Assembly (NCBI RefSeq): GCF_036320965.1 | Contig: NC_092261.1 | Coordinates: 17,402,146 to 17,466,145 of the forward strand | From: Panulirus ornatus | Lineage: Eukaryota; Arthropoda; Malacostraca; Decapoda; Palinuridae | Reading direction: 5' to 3' | Length of the DNA: 64,000 nucleotides | Part shown: positions 1 to 10,639 of the stretch, one piece after another | Position numbering within the stretch: position 1 is the first letter of the stretch | How the letters are laid out: each line of letters starts with the position of its first letter | Notes under the pieces: generated by a model | Database searches by the model: none | Told to the model about the DNA's origin: nothing | Seen by the model: only the letters and a program-made list of their open reading frames with translations | Made by a program: the position numbers and the translations under genes

Positions 1-75
<75 letters not shown>
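1..75. repeat. (AT)n microsatellite
   Basis: Uninterrupted AT dinucleotides running into the window from the left, so the true length is unknown. It abuts the PLE relic that starts at 76. Confidence 0.98.
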
Positions 76-77
<2 letters not shown>

Positions 78-134
78 CTATGAGTCCACGGGACTCATAG
101 GAATATCTTGATCACGCGCAAAGTTGTGATCCTT

Positions 135-139
<5 letters not shown>
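76..139 (+). mobile_element. Collapsed PLE terminal relic (bare hairpin)
   Basis: A 10-bp perfect inverted repeat (78-87 and 91-100, 3-nt loop) joins the two outer ends of the PLE palindromes seen at 221-582 and 17764-18060, with everything between them missing. It is followed by the PLE 3' end, which has its own 6-bp hairpin (110-115 with 126-131). The same 3' end recurs near 541-580 and 18022-18060. I infer the end product of deletion inside a larger palindrome. Confidence 0.75.

Positions 140-220
<81 letters not shown>
139..220. repeat. (AT)n microsatellite
   Basis: About 41 AT units lying exactly between two PLE relics. Confidence 0.98.
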
Positions 221-222
<2 letters not shown>

Positions 223-308
223 TTATGTGTCCACGGGGAAAATGAAACACAATAAGTTCCCAAGTGCACTTTTGTGTATGAGTCCACGGGGAAAACGAAA
301 CACAATAA

Positions 309-352
309 GTTCCCAAGTGCACTTTCGTGTAATAATCACTTCATCAGGGAAT
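309..352 (-). ncRNA. Hammerhead ribozyme (PLE type), intact core
   Basis: On the minus strand the order is stem I strand, box CTGATGA (complement of 341-347), a 3-bp stem II with a 7-nt loop, box GAAA, self-complementary AGTGCACT as stem III, cleavage triplet CUU, then the stem I partner GGGA. Stem I has one G-U pair. The near-zero stem III loop matches the PLE-associated hammerheads reported to cleave as dimers. Activity is inferred from the core only. Confidence 0.8.
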
Positions 353-465
353 ACACTACAGAGAAATATAACAGTCAGTTGATATACATCGCATGTTTAC
401 CAAATGGCGTCCTAGCTTCGTTTCTTCGATGTATATCAACTTTCTGTTATATTTCTTTCTTGTGT

Positions 466-509
466 CTCCCCTGATGATGTGATTATTACACGAAAGTGCA
501 CTTGGGAAC
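466..509 (+). ncRNA. Hammerhead ribozyme (PLE type), intact core
   Basis: Stem I UCCC (467-470) pairs with GGGA (504-507). CTGATGA is at 471-477. Stem II is GTG/CAC, extendable by a U-G pair, with loop ATTATTA. GAAA is at 492-495 and the stem III palindrome follows. U503 would be the cleavage nucleotide. All conserved core positions are present. Confidence 0.85.
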
Positions 510-580
510 TTATCGTGTTTCATTTTACCCGTGGACTCATAGGAATATCTTGATCACGAGCAAAGTTGTGATCCTTTCCA

Positions 581-600
581 ATATATATATATATATATAT
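581..600. repeat. (AT)n microsatellite, short
   Basis: About ten AT units separating the PLE foldback from the start of the LINE-A fragment. Confidence 0.9.
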
Positions 601-639
601 GAATTACACAGGAATAACTTTCTTGAATGTTCCTGGGAA

Positions 640-1702
640 GTTATATGGGATGGTATTGATTGAGAGGGGAAAGGCATGTACAGAACATCAGATTGGGGTA
701 TAGCAATGTGGTTTCAGAAGCGATAGAGGATGTGTGGATCAGGTGTTTGCTTTGAAGAATGTATGTGAGAAATACTTAGAAAAACGATGGATTTATATGT
801 AGCATCTATGGATCTGGAGAAGGCATATAATAGGGTTGATAGAGATGCTTTGTGGAAGGTTTTAAGAGTTTATGGTGTGGGAGGTAAGTTGCTAGGAGTG
901 GTGAAAAGTTTTTACCAAGAATGTAAGGCATGTGTACGAGTAGGAGGGGAGGAAAGTGATTGGCTTCCAGTGAATGTCGGTTTCCGGCAAGGGTGCGTGA
1001 TGTTTCCATGGTTGTTTGATTTGTTTATGGATGGGGTGGTTAGGGAAGTGAATGCAAGAGTTTTGGAGAGAGGGGCAAGCATGCAGTCTGTTGTGGATGA
1101 GAGGGCTTGGGAAGTTAGCCAGTTGTTTTTCGCTGGTGATACAGCGCTGGTGGCTGATTCGAGTGAGAAACTGCAGAAGTTGATGACTGAGTTTGGTAGC
1201 ATGTGAAAAGAAAAAGCTAAGAGTAAATGTGAATAAGAGCAAGGTTATTAGGTTCAGTTGGGTTGAGGGGCAAGTTAATTGGGAGGTAAGTTTGAAAGGA
1301 GAAAAGCTGGAAGACGTGAAGTGTTTTAGATATCTGAGAGTGGACTTAGCAGCGGATGGAACCATGGAAGAGTAAGTGAGTCACTGGATGGAAGAGGGGG
1401 CGAAGGTTCTGGGAGTGCTGAAAAATGTGTGGAAGGCTAGAACGTTATCTCGGAGAGCAAATATGGGTATGTTTGAAGGAACAGTGGTTCCAACAATATC
1501 ATATGGTTGCGAGGCATGGACTATAGATAGGGTTGTGTGGAGGAGGGTGGATGTGTTGGAAATGAACTGTTTGAGGACAATATGTGGTGTGGGGTGGTTT
1601 GATCGAGTAAATAATGAAAGGGTAAGAGGGATGTGTGATAATAAAAAGAGCGTTGTTGAGAAAGCAGAAGAGAGTGTGTTGAAATGGTTTGGACACATCT
1701 AG
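640..1702 (+). pseudogene. LINE-A reverse transcriptase relic
   Basis: RT motifs are readable in order. An N-terminal stretch near 640-780 reads through frameshifts (PGKLYG, then a GCVDQVFALKNVCEK-like run). Motif A follows as MDLEKAYNRVD (about 811-843), then motif B as GFRQGCVM (about 979-1002). Motif C, normally FADD, is here FAGD (about 1130-1141), so a catalytic aspartate is replaced by glycine. After a stop at about 1206 the frame shifts, and the C-terminal domain continues in two pieces to 1702 with the CEAWTIDRV and WFDRVNNERVR segments. At least two frame disruptions and the motif C change make it inactive. Confidence 0.9.
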
Positions 1703-2062
1703 AGAATGAGTGAGGAAAGATTGACAAAGAGGATATATGTGGTCAGAGGTGGAGGGAAGAAGGAGAAGCGGGAAACCAAATTGGACGCGGAAGGATGGAG
1801 TGAAAAAAATTTTGAGCGATCGGGGCCTGAACATACAGGAGGGTGAAAGGCGTGCAAGGAATAGAGTGAATTGAACGATGTGGTATACCAGGGTCGACGT
1901 GCTGTCAGTGGATTGAACCAGGTCATGTGAAACGTTTAGGGTAAACCATGGAAAGGTCTGTTAGGCCTGAACGTGGAAAGGGAGCTGTGGTTTCGGTGCA
2001 TTACACATGATAGCGAGTGACTACGAATGTGGCCTTTCTGTCTTTTGCTGGCGCTATCTCGC

Positions 2063-2063
<1 letters not shown>

Positions 2064-2111
<48 letters not shown>
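2064..2111. repeat. (GA)n inside the LINE-A 3' tail
   Basis: About 24 GA units replacing sequence directly after the first CGCTATCTCGCT motif of the tail. Other LINE-A copies lack it here, so it expanded after insertion. Confidence 0.95.
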
Positions 2112-2114
<3 letters not shown>

Positions 2115-2624
2115 GTGCTGTTTCCTGTATGGCGGGGTGGCGACGGATATGGATGTAGGAAGCAAGTATATGTACATGTGTATATATGTATATGTCTATG
2201 TATGCACACGTTGAAATGTATATGTATGTATATGTGCGTGTATGGGCGTTTATGTATATACTGTGTATGTGGGAGGTTGGGCCATTCTTCGTCTGTTTCC
2301 TTGCGATACATCTCTGACGCGGGAAACTGCGATTAAGAATAATAAATAGAAATATATATACAGAATGAAAAATACATCCCATGTCGGTTTTCCTCAAAAA
2401 TATATATACCACCAACTGTAATGAATATCTGGAAATAATGAATTGTTGGAGGGGAGGTTTCTTGGTTAATAATGAACGGGTGTATGTCCCGAGGCGAGCC
2501 GGGGAGACAAACACGACCGAGATGATACTCCGCTCCTGCCATCTTCCTCTACTCCCAACCCCTTCCTGCTAGCTCTCCCTGGCATCTTCCTTCTGAACCC
2601 CAGTCTCTCTCCCAGCCACGTTTG

Positions 2625-2625
2625 C

Positions 2626-2704
<79 letters not shown>
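2625..2704. repeat. (CTGT)n-(CT)n compound microsatellite
   Basis: About seven CTGT units followed by about 26 CT units. Confidence 0.95.
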
Positions 2705-2708
<4 letters not shown>

Positions 2709-3600
2709 CCTTGGTCTAGGGAGTGACACTTCAGACTCCAGTGTCTGTTAAATCGCTCCTTTGGCCTAGGGAGCCGTCTTATCTCTCTGCATCACACGCG
2801 TGTGGGAGGGCACCTTCCACGAAGAGACAATCTCTGTCCCTCTCATATAATAACACTTGACAGTACGTAACTCAACACCGACTCGTTTTTCGTAACTGTG
2901 CATATCATCCTGCGCTGCTCGCTAGCCCCTCCTACTTTCAGTAACATCTTGGATCTACATGTGAATATGTACTCCACAGCTTGGCCATACTAAGAACTGA
3001 CATCTTCACTTAACCGCCCTTCCTCATACTTCCAAAGTTTACCCTCCGGTTAAATGTCATCAAACATTTTACCATTGTTACGATGCTCCTCTCCCACCCA
3101 CTCCTCTCACCCTACCACACTCAGCTCTCACTATATACGTCAAGACTTCTTCAAATCCTTCTGACTGTCTTCATCTCTCCCCACTTATCTGTTTTTCTCC
3201 CCCTTTCTTTAGTCCTCCTCTTCCTTCCCCCTCCAAAAATGACCCCAACTCTTCTTTTTTCTAGCAGAGTGGTTAGAGAAGATGGGGGAAGGAGCTGGAG
3301 AGGGGAAAGTGAAGTTTTCTTAATGGTAAAGAAAGAGTTAATGAGTGTCCGTAAGTGTATGGTGCAGGTTTTGTGGCGTGTTTGTAGTAGTATTCTGGTT
3401 ACGTGTTTCTGATGCCTTATTTATAAATCCCCGAAAGATTGGGTGTGCGTGTATGTAATGATGATAATTCTATTTACTTATGGAAAGAAGTGGTTAAGCT
3501 AAGAGTTGTTTATTTGTGTACATCGCTGGATCACCAAGGGTTCCTCGTGTGCTTTGGGGCTCCGTGGGAGCAAAGGTTGTTCAATGTCTGTACTGCAGTC
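2705..3600. other. No recognisable gene
   Basis: Mixed sequence with a pyrimidine-rich part at 3080-3240. The 109-residue frame at 3083-3412 begins in that biased stretch and shows no domain I recognise. Confidence 0.6.
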
Positions 3601-4125
3601 AAGGTCTCGTGATATGTCCATAGGTTGCATAATCAGTGTCTTCATTTGAGATGAATAGTAGAGCCCCTATTTTGCGTCCTCTGTTGCTTCAACATGCGGG
3701 CTCTGGCGGAGAGTTGCTGGGTATAGGAAGGCAACAAGGAAGGATAAGCATGATCGTGGCCTTCACCAGGTGCGATATTTGATCCTCCGGAAGGTGCCAG
3801 AATCTGTACAGACTGGTCAGGGCCGCTTTTCTTTTGTTGATTCTTTTGGTGATATGATCTACCATCAGGCCTTGTGATGCTAGCGTGACTCAAGATTTTG
3901 CAGCTCTTCTGGTGGTCATTCTGTTTCCCTCTATGGCAATGTCCTGTAGTTTTATTCTTCCCAACGCCTCTAGGGTAAATTTCTTCCATGTTCGTTTCAA
4001 CTTTCCATTTTTTTTAGATTTTATATATTCTGGAGGCCTCTGCCTTTACTAGAAGTGAGTGTTCTAAGACAACGTTCTTTGAAACTACTTTTTGCATAGC
4101 GTCGTCGGCAAATATGATGTCTATT
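3600..4125 (-). pseudogene. Jockey-type LINE reverse transcriptase relic
   Basis: Read on the minus strand from about 4115, the sequence gives the RT motif C segment IIFADDAMQ. After frameshifts comes the segment HITKRINKRKAALTSLYRFW, which is the conserved region before the thumb in jockey-like RTs (the I..R..KA...L pattern). Next are VKATIMLILP-like sequence and a degenerate KLQRIQNKALR-like end. Several frameshifts and stops interrupt it. It is a different family from LINE-A. A 115-residue open frame at 3642-3989 is only one of the reading phases of this relic. Confidence 0.65.
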
Positions 4126-4269
4126 TAAAGATGATGTCCATATACATATCACCAACTAAAGGAGGGATTTCAAGTATAGAATGTCGCCACGGGCCTTTGC
4201 TTCCACTCGTCTACTTAAAATTTTTACCTCCCATGTGGCGAAACCCTTTCAACTTCACGTTTTCTCGCT

Positions 4270-4690
4270 CTTCTTATATTAGCAGCCCCTTGTCCCTGAA
4301 ACGGGGTCGCATCCCCTTGTTCTCTGACCCTGTCCTTGGCATTGCGTAGGATCTTCTCGTTCTCTACCCACTGTCCTTGGCAGTGAGTCGACCCCCTTGC
4401 TCAGTGACCCCTGTCCTTGGCACCGAATCGGACCCTGGGTCCCACCCCCTTGTTTCCTTATCCTGTCCTTGGAACTAGGTGGCGCTCCTTGGTTCCCTGA
4501 CCATGTCCTTGACACTGGATCGCACCCTCTTGTTCCCTGATCCTGTCCTTGGCACTGAGTCCCACTCCCTTGCTTCCTGAAACTAACCATGACGTTAAGT
4601 TGCACCCCTTTGTTCCCCCTTGGCTTTGGGTCGCTCCAACTTGTTCCCTGACCCTGCTCTTGGGGTGGACAATAGAGACAGCCGGACATA
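4270..4690. repeat. Degenerate minisatellite, about 37-40 bp unit
   Basis: Around ten imperfect copies of a unit containing CCTTGTTCCCTGA-CCTGTCCTTGGCACTGAGTCG. Drift in unit length keeps several frames open on both strands (for example 4279-4689 minus). The glutamine- and glycine-rich translations are therefore repeat products. Confidence 0.85.
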
Positions 4691-4859
4691 CGTGCAGTCT
4701 CCCACCCTCAGGAAACACACTCACTCTAGTGCGGGAGGCTGTAACTGCAACAAGTTAAATGTGATACAACCCCAGACCGCTCTTCCGGCGACGCTCTCTT
4801 GAGATGTCTTCGGGGTCTTTCCGAAATCTGAGCATCACCTCTCACAACGTCTACCAGCT

Positions 4860-5312
4860 CTCACTCACTCTTTCCTTTGTCCCATTCTCTTCATAGTATA
4901 CATGAATGATCTTGAATTGAATTTCGTGTCTATGATATCCAAATTTGCTGCCGTGCCGTTACAAATGAGCAAGTCCGTAAAACAACTTATCTTGACAAAC
5001 TAGAGGAATGGTCATACATACGGCACAGAGATATAACACAGACAAATGGATTGTTATGCAGGAGTATGTATCAAGCATTCGGAAAGCTATTGTCTGAGGT
5101 AAAGGAAGATATAGATCTTGGAATTGTTATCAGTAACCATTTAAAGTCACCTAAACAAAACTGAAATAAGTAAGATACAGCAGAATCGAGAAACACAAAG
5201 GCTAAGTTTCACAATTAGGATCACCGACAACCAAACGCTTGATGCTCCAGTGAGGTCACATTCTGAGTACACAATCTAGTTCTGGTCCACGCTAAAAAAT
5301 GATAATCATAAT

Positions 5313-5370
<58 letters not shown>

Positions 5371-5990
5371 AAAGATGGAACAAGTACAAAGACACGCGAC
5401 AAAACTGGTTCCAGCTCTGAGAAATTTGCTTTTCAAAGAAAACGCTAACAAGATTAAATTCCTTTCCCTTTCAGATGCGTATAACCGTAGTGGTGACCTA
5501 ACACACGTCTTCAAAATTTTGAATAAAAATTCCACTCCGCAAATAACGAGGGTCTTCTTGAAATAAAGATGAACGACAAATGAAATAAAACAAAGCTAAA
5601 AACTATACATTACTGAAGTGGGAAAAAGTTTCTTTGAATGCGTTAAACAATGGAACAAATTACCGTTAATACAAAGACTACATAATCCATTAAATACCAG
5701 GTACAGGCATTCTTCCATACTTCAGATGACTACTATATGAATGCAAGGAAAAATATAAATGTATCTTACAACCTTTCCTCATTCTAGATCATAGTACAGC
5801 AGAGGATGGGATGGTGAGCTCATGGTAGGATTTTTCTTTCATTCTATCCTGTTACAATCCATTCAGGCTTACTTCACAAATGCACGTTTTCTCTTCTCGT
5901 CCTTTTCCTTTCAGCTGTTCTTACTTCATCCACATAGACTAGAATTAGCAACAGAAGTAAGTTCTAAACATATCAACTACACATGGGCAA
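4860..5990 (+). mobile_element. LINE-C non-LTR retrotransposon, 5'-truncated copy 1
   Basis: Starts at RT motif B/C with VPF-FIVYMNDLELN (about 4878-4925) followed by a KFA remnant of the FADD motif. Later come a DIDLGIVISNHLKS segment (about 5111-5152) and the C-terminal segment VQRHATKLVPALRN (5381-5422), then GDLTHVFKILN (5493-5525). Frames are broken throughout. The 3' untranslated region from about 5770 matches that of the copy ending at 30930 (AGCAGAGGRTGGGA, then ATCCATTCAGGCTTACTT). Most similar to CR1- or jockey-like elements; clade not fixed. Confidence 0.8.
5315..5366. repeat. (GA)n inside LINE-C
   Basis: About 26 GA units splitting the RT C-terminal region of LINE-C copy 1. Confidence 0.95.
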
Positions 5991-6028
5991 TGAGCCTTCT
6001 ATTATCTATTTTGCCCATGATATACTTC

Positions 6029-6032
6029 TCTG

Positions 6033-6087
<55 letters not shown>
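6029..6087. repeat. (CT)n microsatellite
   Basis: CT units with two early TG interruptions. The 206-residue frame spanning it (5822-6442) is pyrimidine-driven and not a gene. Confidence 0.95.
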
Positions 6088-6090
<3 letters not shown>

Positions 6091-6463
6091 ACCCAAGTTT
6101 TCTATCCCTCCTGAGAAACACTTAGCTTTCAACTATCGTTTTCCACATCTCCCTTGGCTGATCCTTCTCCCCTTACTTTCGTCTCTCTTACTTACCAATG
6201 TCCTTACAGCCCCATACTTATCTTCCTCGACTTATGCATTCTCCTCCCACTTCTTCCTCCTTCCCTCCCTCCTTCTCTCCCCACTCAGCCTGGAGCCACC
6301 AATAAAACACCGTCTAGGACCAGCTCAAAGTCGGGAGGCTCAGTTGGGTTATTTGTTATTAAAGACAGTAACAGAGATGGGTCACGTTGGGGTCGCCCCC
6401 TCCGGCCAACTCCTGGCCTGCTGCTGGCTTAGTGATGGCTAAGTAAGCGCTTGGTGATGATTT

Positions 6464-6466
<3 letters not shown>

Positions 6467-6538
<72 letters not shown>
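6467..6538. repeat. (CT)n microsatellite
   Basis: About 36 pure CT units. Confidence 0.97.
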
Positions 6539-6539
<1 letters not shown>

Positions 6540-6542
<3 letters not shown>

Positions 6543-7569
6543 AAGGCCTAAGTCACAAACAAAACCCCTCATCGAGGTCAGGTTTTGACAAAAGAAAAAA
6601 AAAGGAGAGATTAACGAAATTGAGGAGTACATGAGAAAGAAGAAGAAGAAGATGAAGAATCTAAGTATTATAAAGAAGAGGGAAGTGAGCCCTCTCTCTG
6701 AGAAAGAGCAGAGGTCATCGTTGTTAGTAACTCCATGTGATGGTTTAAGCTCGCAAAATGTAAGTGGCTTACCGATGTCTGGGTTATGTGCAAGTGATTA
6801 CAGGGATGGTACAATCACGAACTCTCGGCTACGTACCAATGACAGTCACTGTAGCGACGGACATACCAGCAAATTAGATGCCACTCGCTGCTGCCTTAAC
6901 AATGGCAAAAAAAAATCTAAAGAGGCTGCATAAAGACAGGATTAAATACACAACGGCTGTAACTGCAGCAAGCTATATACTCCACCTTAGAACCTGTCCT
7001 CGGCTGTCCTGAATACACTAATCCTCTTGTCTTTCAGAGTGAACATGCACCACAACTCACGCCGTACTCGCTACTGTGTATTACTCACCCTTAGAAGGGT
7101 AGGATTCTACAAACGTTGCTCAATAGCGTGGAGTATGATCAGGGGTCACCCGAGGACTGCCTTTCAATATGGCTTCTCGGGGTAAGTGGGAGATTTTGTA
7201 GCTCGTCGCATCCCTTATTCCTGGCCTCGCCATCACCACCTTGACTACCAGTTCACTTACTCATGTAAATCTCTCTCCTGATTCTTGCATTCTGTGTGCA
7301 TTCTTAATACCTAGTTCTATGAGCGGTGTCTGAAGGCAGTCTCACCCTCCTTCCCTTGTAGATTTCTTATCTATATCCTGCTCACTGAGACTGTCCTTGA
7401 CACCTGGCTTTATGACTGCTGTCTTGAGATATGCCCCAAAACCTACAGTTAGATTACGTGCTAAAGCCAATAATGTCGTAGTCATAAGTGCTTAAGCGAA
7501 GGAGTGCCTTCACTAAGAATGCCACTTGCCAGCGGCAGATACTATTAAGAACAGCAGGAGCTAGGAGCA
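6540..7569. other. No recognisable gene
   Basis: Contains one 100-codon frame (6631-6933, plus) starting with a lysine run encoded by AAG/AAA repeats. It has several cysteines but no motif that I recognise. I see no splice or promoter context supporting it. Confidence 0.5.
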
Positions 7570-8530
7570 TCATCACCTAGGATAGCTACAGACAAGACAG
7601 CCGCTGTAAAAGAGTGGCACAGTAAAAGGTGCCACGGTCAAGAACGCCACAATCTTTAGTTCAATGACAAAGACTGCAACAGACAAGAGCGCCATAGGCA
7701 TCAGTACAACGCTTCTTAATTGTCCCAGCCAAGAGGCAAAACCGCTTTCTACAGCTGAAGCATCCAAGAGTCATGTGACAGTAATAACAGAGGCCATGAA
7801 GTCCCCAAGTCCTCATATTCTAGTTTCATCTTATCTTTTCATTTCGAAGACTCCGATCACGGAGGTAAGTCCTTATCAAGGCCAGGTCTTAAATGAAGTA
7901 TAAATAGGGTTGAAAATATTCGAGAAAGTAAGAACAGAAAAAGAGCTTTGCAGGAAGTGGAAAACCTGTTTTTCAACAAGGGACATATCGCAATTGTTAA
8001 GAAAGACATGAGAGGGTAAAAAGTTCTAAAGCTGAGCTGCGCATGGAAGACTGGTGATAAGAATGCTACAACCAAGAGCGCTACTGCCCACAAAGGTGCA
8101 GCAATGAGTGCTACAACCAGGAGTATTGCTCCCCACAGGGATACAGTAATGAGTGCTACAACCAGGGGTGTTGCTGCCCACAGAGATATAACAAGGAGGG
8201 CCATAAACTGGGGTGTTGCTACCTACAGATATAGAGCAATGAGTGCCACAACCAGAGAGGCTACAGCCAACAGTACCACTGCCATGAGTGCTACATTCAC
8301 AAGTGCCGTATCCAAGAACGCCACGGCGAGGAGTGCCGAGACCAGGAGTACAACGATTGGGAGAGTCACAGCCATGAAGTGCTGCTGCGAGGGATGCAGG
8401 AGCAAGGAAGACCAAAGGGAGAAGTCCTTCAGAATAGACTGCAAGGGCGAAGTATACTGCGGTAGTGATGCCCCCTAGCCCGTAGTGCCAATAGCGAACG
8501 CCGCAGCCGCAGTGAGTGCGCAGGTATAAG
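7570..8530. repeat. Degenerate 15-bp minisatellite with 45-bp higher order
   Basis: Imperfect units close to AGTGCYACAACCAGG. At 8104-8193 they group into 45-bp blocks (ATGAGTGCTACAACCAGGRGT...). Because 15 is a multiple of three, long frames stay open on both strands (8104-8478 plus, 8026-8565 minus). The threonine/alanine/arginine-rich translation is a product of the array. The left half is much more degenerate than the right. Confidence 0.8.
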
Positions 8531-8929
8531 TTATGGAAACAAAAGTGCCACAGGCAGGAATGCATACAGAATGAACGGTCAGAACAGCAATCTCTTACTA
8601 TAAAATAATAACATTAAAAAAAGAAAAGAGAATCGGAAGAATTAAAAACTTCTTCAAAAACACTCTCCCGCAAACTCTGTTATTCATCAACCTCTTGCAT
8701 AGTTCATGCCCTTACCCACACGCACCCTCGTCCTCACCCCCTCTTGCTCTTACATCCTCACCATGACAACTTCCTCCCCTCACCCAAACTCGCTTCCCCT
8801 ATTACTCACACCGTGAAAACCACCTCCTCTTGCATACCTACCCGGACACCCTTCACTCCAATCTACACTCTGACACCCTCCGACTTACTCCTCTCTCTAC
8901 CCGTAATTAATACACTCTTCCCCTACACC

Positions 8930-9145
8930 CACACTCCAACAACCACTCTCCAATACCCATACTCCAACACCCACACTCCAATACCCACACTCCAACACTC
9001 GTATTCCAATACCCACACTCCAATATCCACACTCCAACACCCACATACTAACACTCAGACTCCAACACCCACACTCCAATACGCACACTCCAACACTCAC
9101 ACTCCAATACCCACACTCCAACACCCACACTCCAACACCCTCATT
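8930..9145. repeat. 14-bp minisatellite (CCAAYACCCACACT)
   Basis: About 15 nearly perfect 14-bp units. The translation repeats every 14 residues (3 x 14 bp), which explains the open frames on both strands. Confidence 0.93.
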
Positions 9146-9149
9146 TCTA

Positions 9150-10010
9150 CCCACGTCCGGACACTTCCTAGCCTCATACCCACACCTCAGTCCCTCTTGC
9201 CCTTATATTCAAACTCTGACATCCTTCCTCCCTCATATTCAAACACCAGCATCTCTCTCTCTCCACAACTAAACCCGATAACAGCCAGCCTCTAGCACCC
9301 ACACCTTCACATCCTCCTTCCTTCCTACCTCCTCCGTTCACCGGACGTCCTAACAAGAAAAGAAATATGGCCACAAGAAATTTTGGGCTACAGAAAGACC
9401 ATCTGAATCCCTGGGTTCTTGTACGGAACTCTGGATTATACATATTACGGGACTCTGTAAAGATATCCAATATATAATTGTATGTGTGAGCCTAGGACAA
9501 GACATTTGGATGTAGTATCGCTAAGATTACTGAGCAAAAGGTCCCAGGATAAAATGATCTGGTATGAGATGGATCTCTTTGACAGAGATTTTCATCTTTT
9601 GTTCATTCAACGTCCACGGCAAATATTCCATTATGTTTTGTACGGCTTCCAACATCCTAATACATCCTTATATACATTGAGACTGTTGCTGCCATACACT
9701 TGTATCCTGGCCGTCCTGTGTACCATGTATCTTCAACGTGACACCCACACATCTACAACTACATCCCGCTTCCTTCCATCACCTACACCAGCACCCTCAC
9801 GAACACACCCTTGCAGCTCACTTTCCTCTCCATACTGCCAAACTATCCTCGTACGCAGCTCTTTCCCTTTTATCCTTTCCCATCCCAGCATCGTACGCGT
9901 AAGAGGTTACCACATTACAGAGAATTCCTACCTAATCTTATGTCGGGAAATGGATTGCTTCTCCAGGGGATGGAGCTTGCTTGACTGTGTCCTGACCGGA
10001 TGCTGCTAAC
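9150..10010. other. No recognisable gene
   Basis: A 175-codon frame at 9482-10009 shows no recognisable domain and its second half is pyrimidine-rich. I cannot exclude a species-specific exon but see nothing to support one. Confidence 0.5.
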
Positions 10011-10011
10011 G

Positions 10012-10047
10012 GTGTGTGTGTGTGTGTGTGTGTGGGGGGGGGGGGGG
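10012..10047. repeat. (GT)n followed by a poly-G run
   Basis: About 11 GT units run directly into 13 consecutive guanines, next to the G-rich minisatellite that follows. Confidence 0.95.
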
Positions 10048-10059
10048 TGCCAGGCTGCT

Positions 10060-10625
10060 TCTGCTGACGGTGGGAGGGGGAAAATGGTCTCTATCTGTTG
10101 CTGCTGACGATGAGAGGGGGGAAGGTGTTCTGGCCACTGATGCTGACGGTGGGAGGGGGAAGGTGTTCTGGTCACTGATGCTGACGGTGGGTGGGGGAAG
10201 GTGTTCTGGTCACTGATGCTGACGGTGGGTGGGGGAAGGTGTTCTGGCCGCTGATGCTGACGGTGGGAAGGGGAAGGTGTTCTGGTCACTGATGCTGACG
10301 GTGGGAGGGGGAAGGTGTTCTGGTCACTGATGCTGACGGTGGGTGGGGGAAGGTGTTCTGGCCGCTGATGCTGACGGTGGGAAGGGGAAGGTGTTCTGGC
10401 TACTGATGCTGACGGTGGGAGGGGGAAGGTGTTCTGGTCACTGATGCTGACGGTGGGAGGGGGAAGGTTTTCTGGCTACTGATGCTGACGGTGGGTGGGG
10501 GAAGGTGTTGCCTGGCTGCTTCTGCTGTCGGTGAGACGGGGAAAGTGGTCTGTAGCTGCTGCTGCTGACGGCGGGAGGGGAAATATATTGCCTGACTGCT
10601 GCTGTTGACAGTGGGAAGGAGGTGT
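10060..10625. repeat. 38-bp G-rich minisatellite
   Basis: Roughly 13 units of GCTGACGGTGGGNGGGGGAA followed by GGTGTTCTGGYCACTGAT, strictly 38 bp apart in the middle (for example 10141 and 10179) and diverging at both edges. Two longer periodicities alternate (GTCACT and GCCGCT variants). Strand asymmetry is strong, with guanine on the plus strand. Confidence 0.93.
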
Positions 10626-10639
10626 TGTCGTCTTGGACG

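Larger units (their letters stand above)
221..582. mobile_element. PLE foldback element, copy 1
   Basis: Two inverted arms, each an outer PLE end carrying a hammerhead motif, surround a short spacer near 395-425. The spacer keeps a PLE 3' segment that also occurs at 27058-27090. The left arm contains a partial duplication: 221-277 repeats the arm end that starts again at about 278. There is no coding sequence. The right arm ends in the same 3' hairpin as the 76-139 relic and is followed by AT repeats. Assignment to PLE rests on identity with the ends of the ORF-bearing element at 24913-27205. Confidence 0.85.
606..2350 (+). mobile_element. LINE-A non-LTR retrotransposon, 5'-truncated copy 1
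   Basis: The copy begins inside the reverse transcriptase domain and runs through the C-terminal region into a 3' tail. The tail has two copies of a CGCTAYCTCGCT-type motif (about 2049-2064 and 2299-2325) and ends in AATAATAAATA-like sequence. The same tail recurs at 24715, 35755 and, reversed, at 27290, 27862, 37300 and 40137, which defines the family. A GA microsatellite has expanded inside the tail. Clade is not assigned. The ORF type (APE endonuclease plus RT) is typical of RTE- or I-like LINEs. Confidence 0.9.

Noticed and set aside
2007..2336. 109-codon frame with an Arg-Glu repeat
   Set aside because: Runs through the GA tract and 3' tail of LINE-A.
5822..6442. 206-codon frame, the longest in the window
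   Set aside because: It crosses a CT microsatellite and pyrimidine-rich LINE 3' sequence; no domain is visible.
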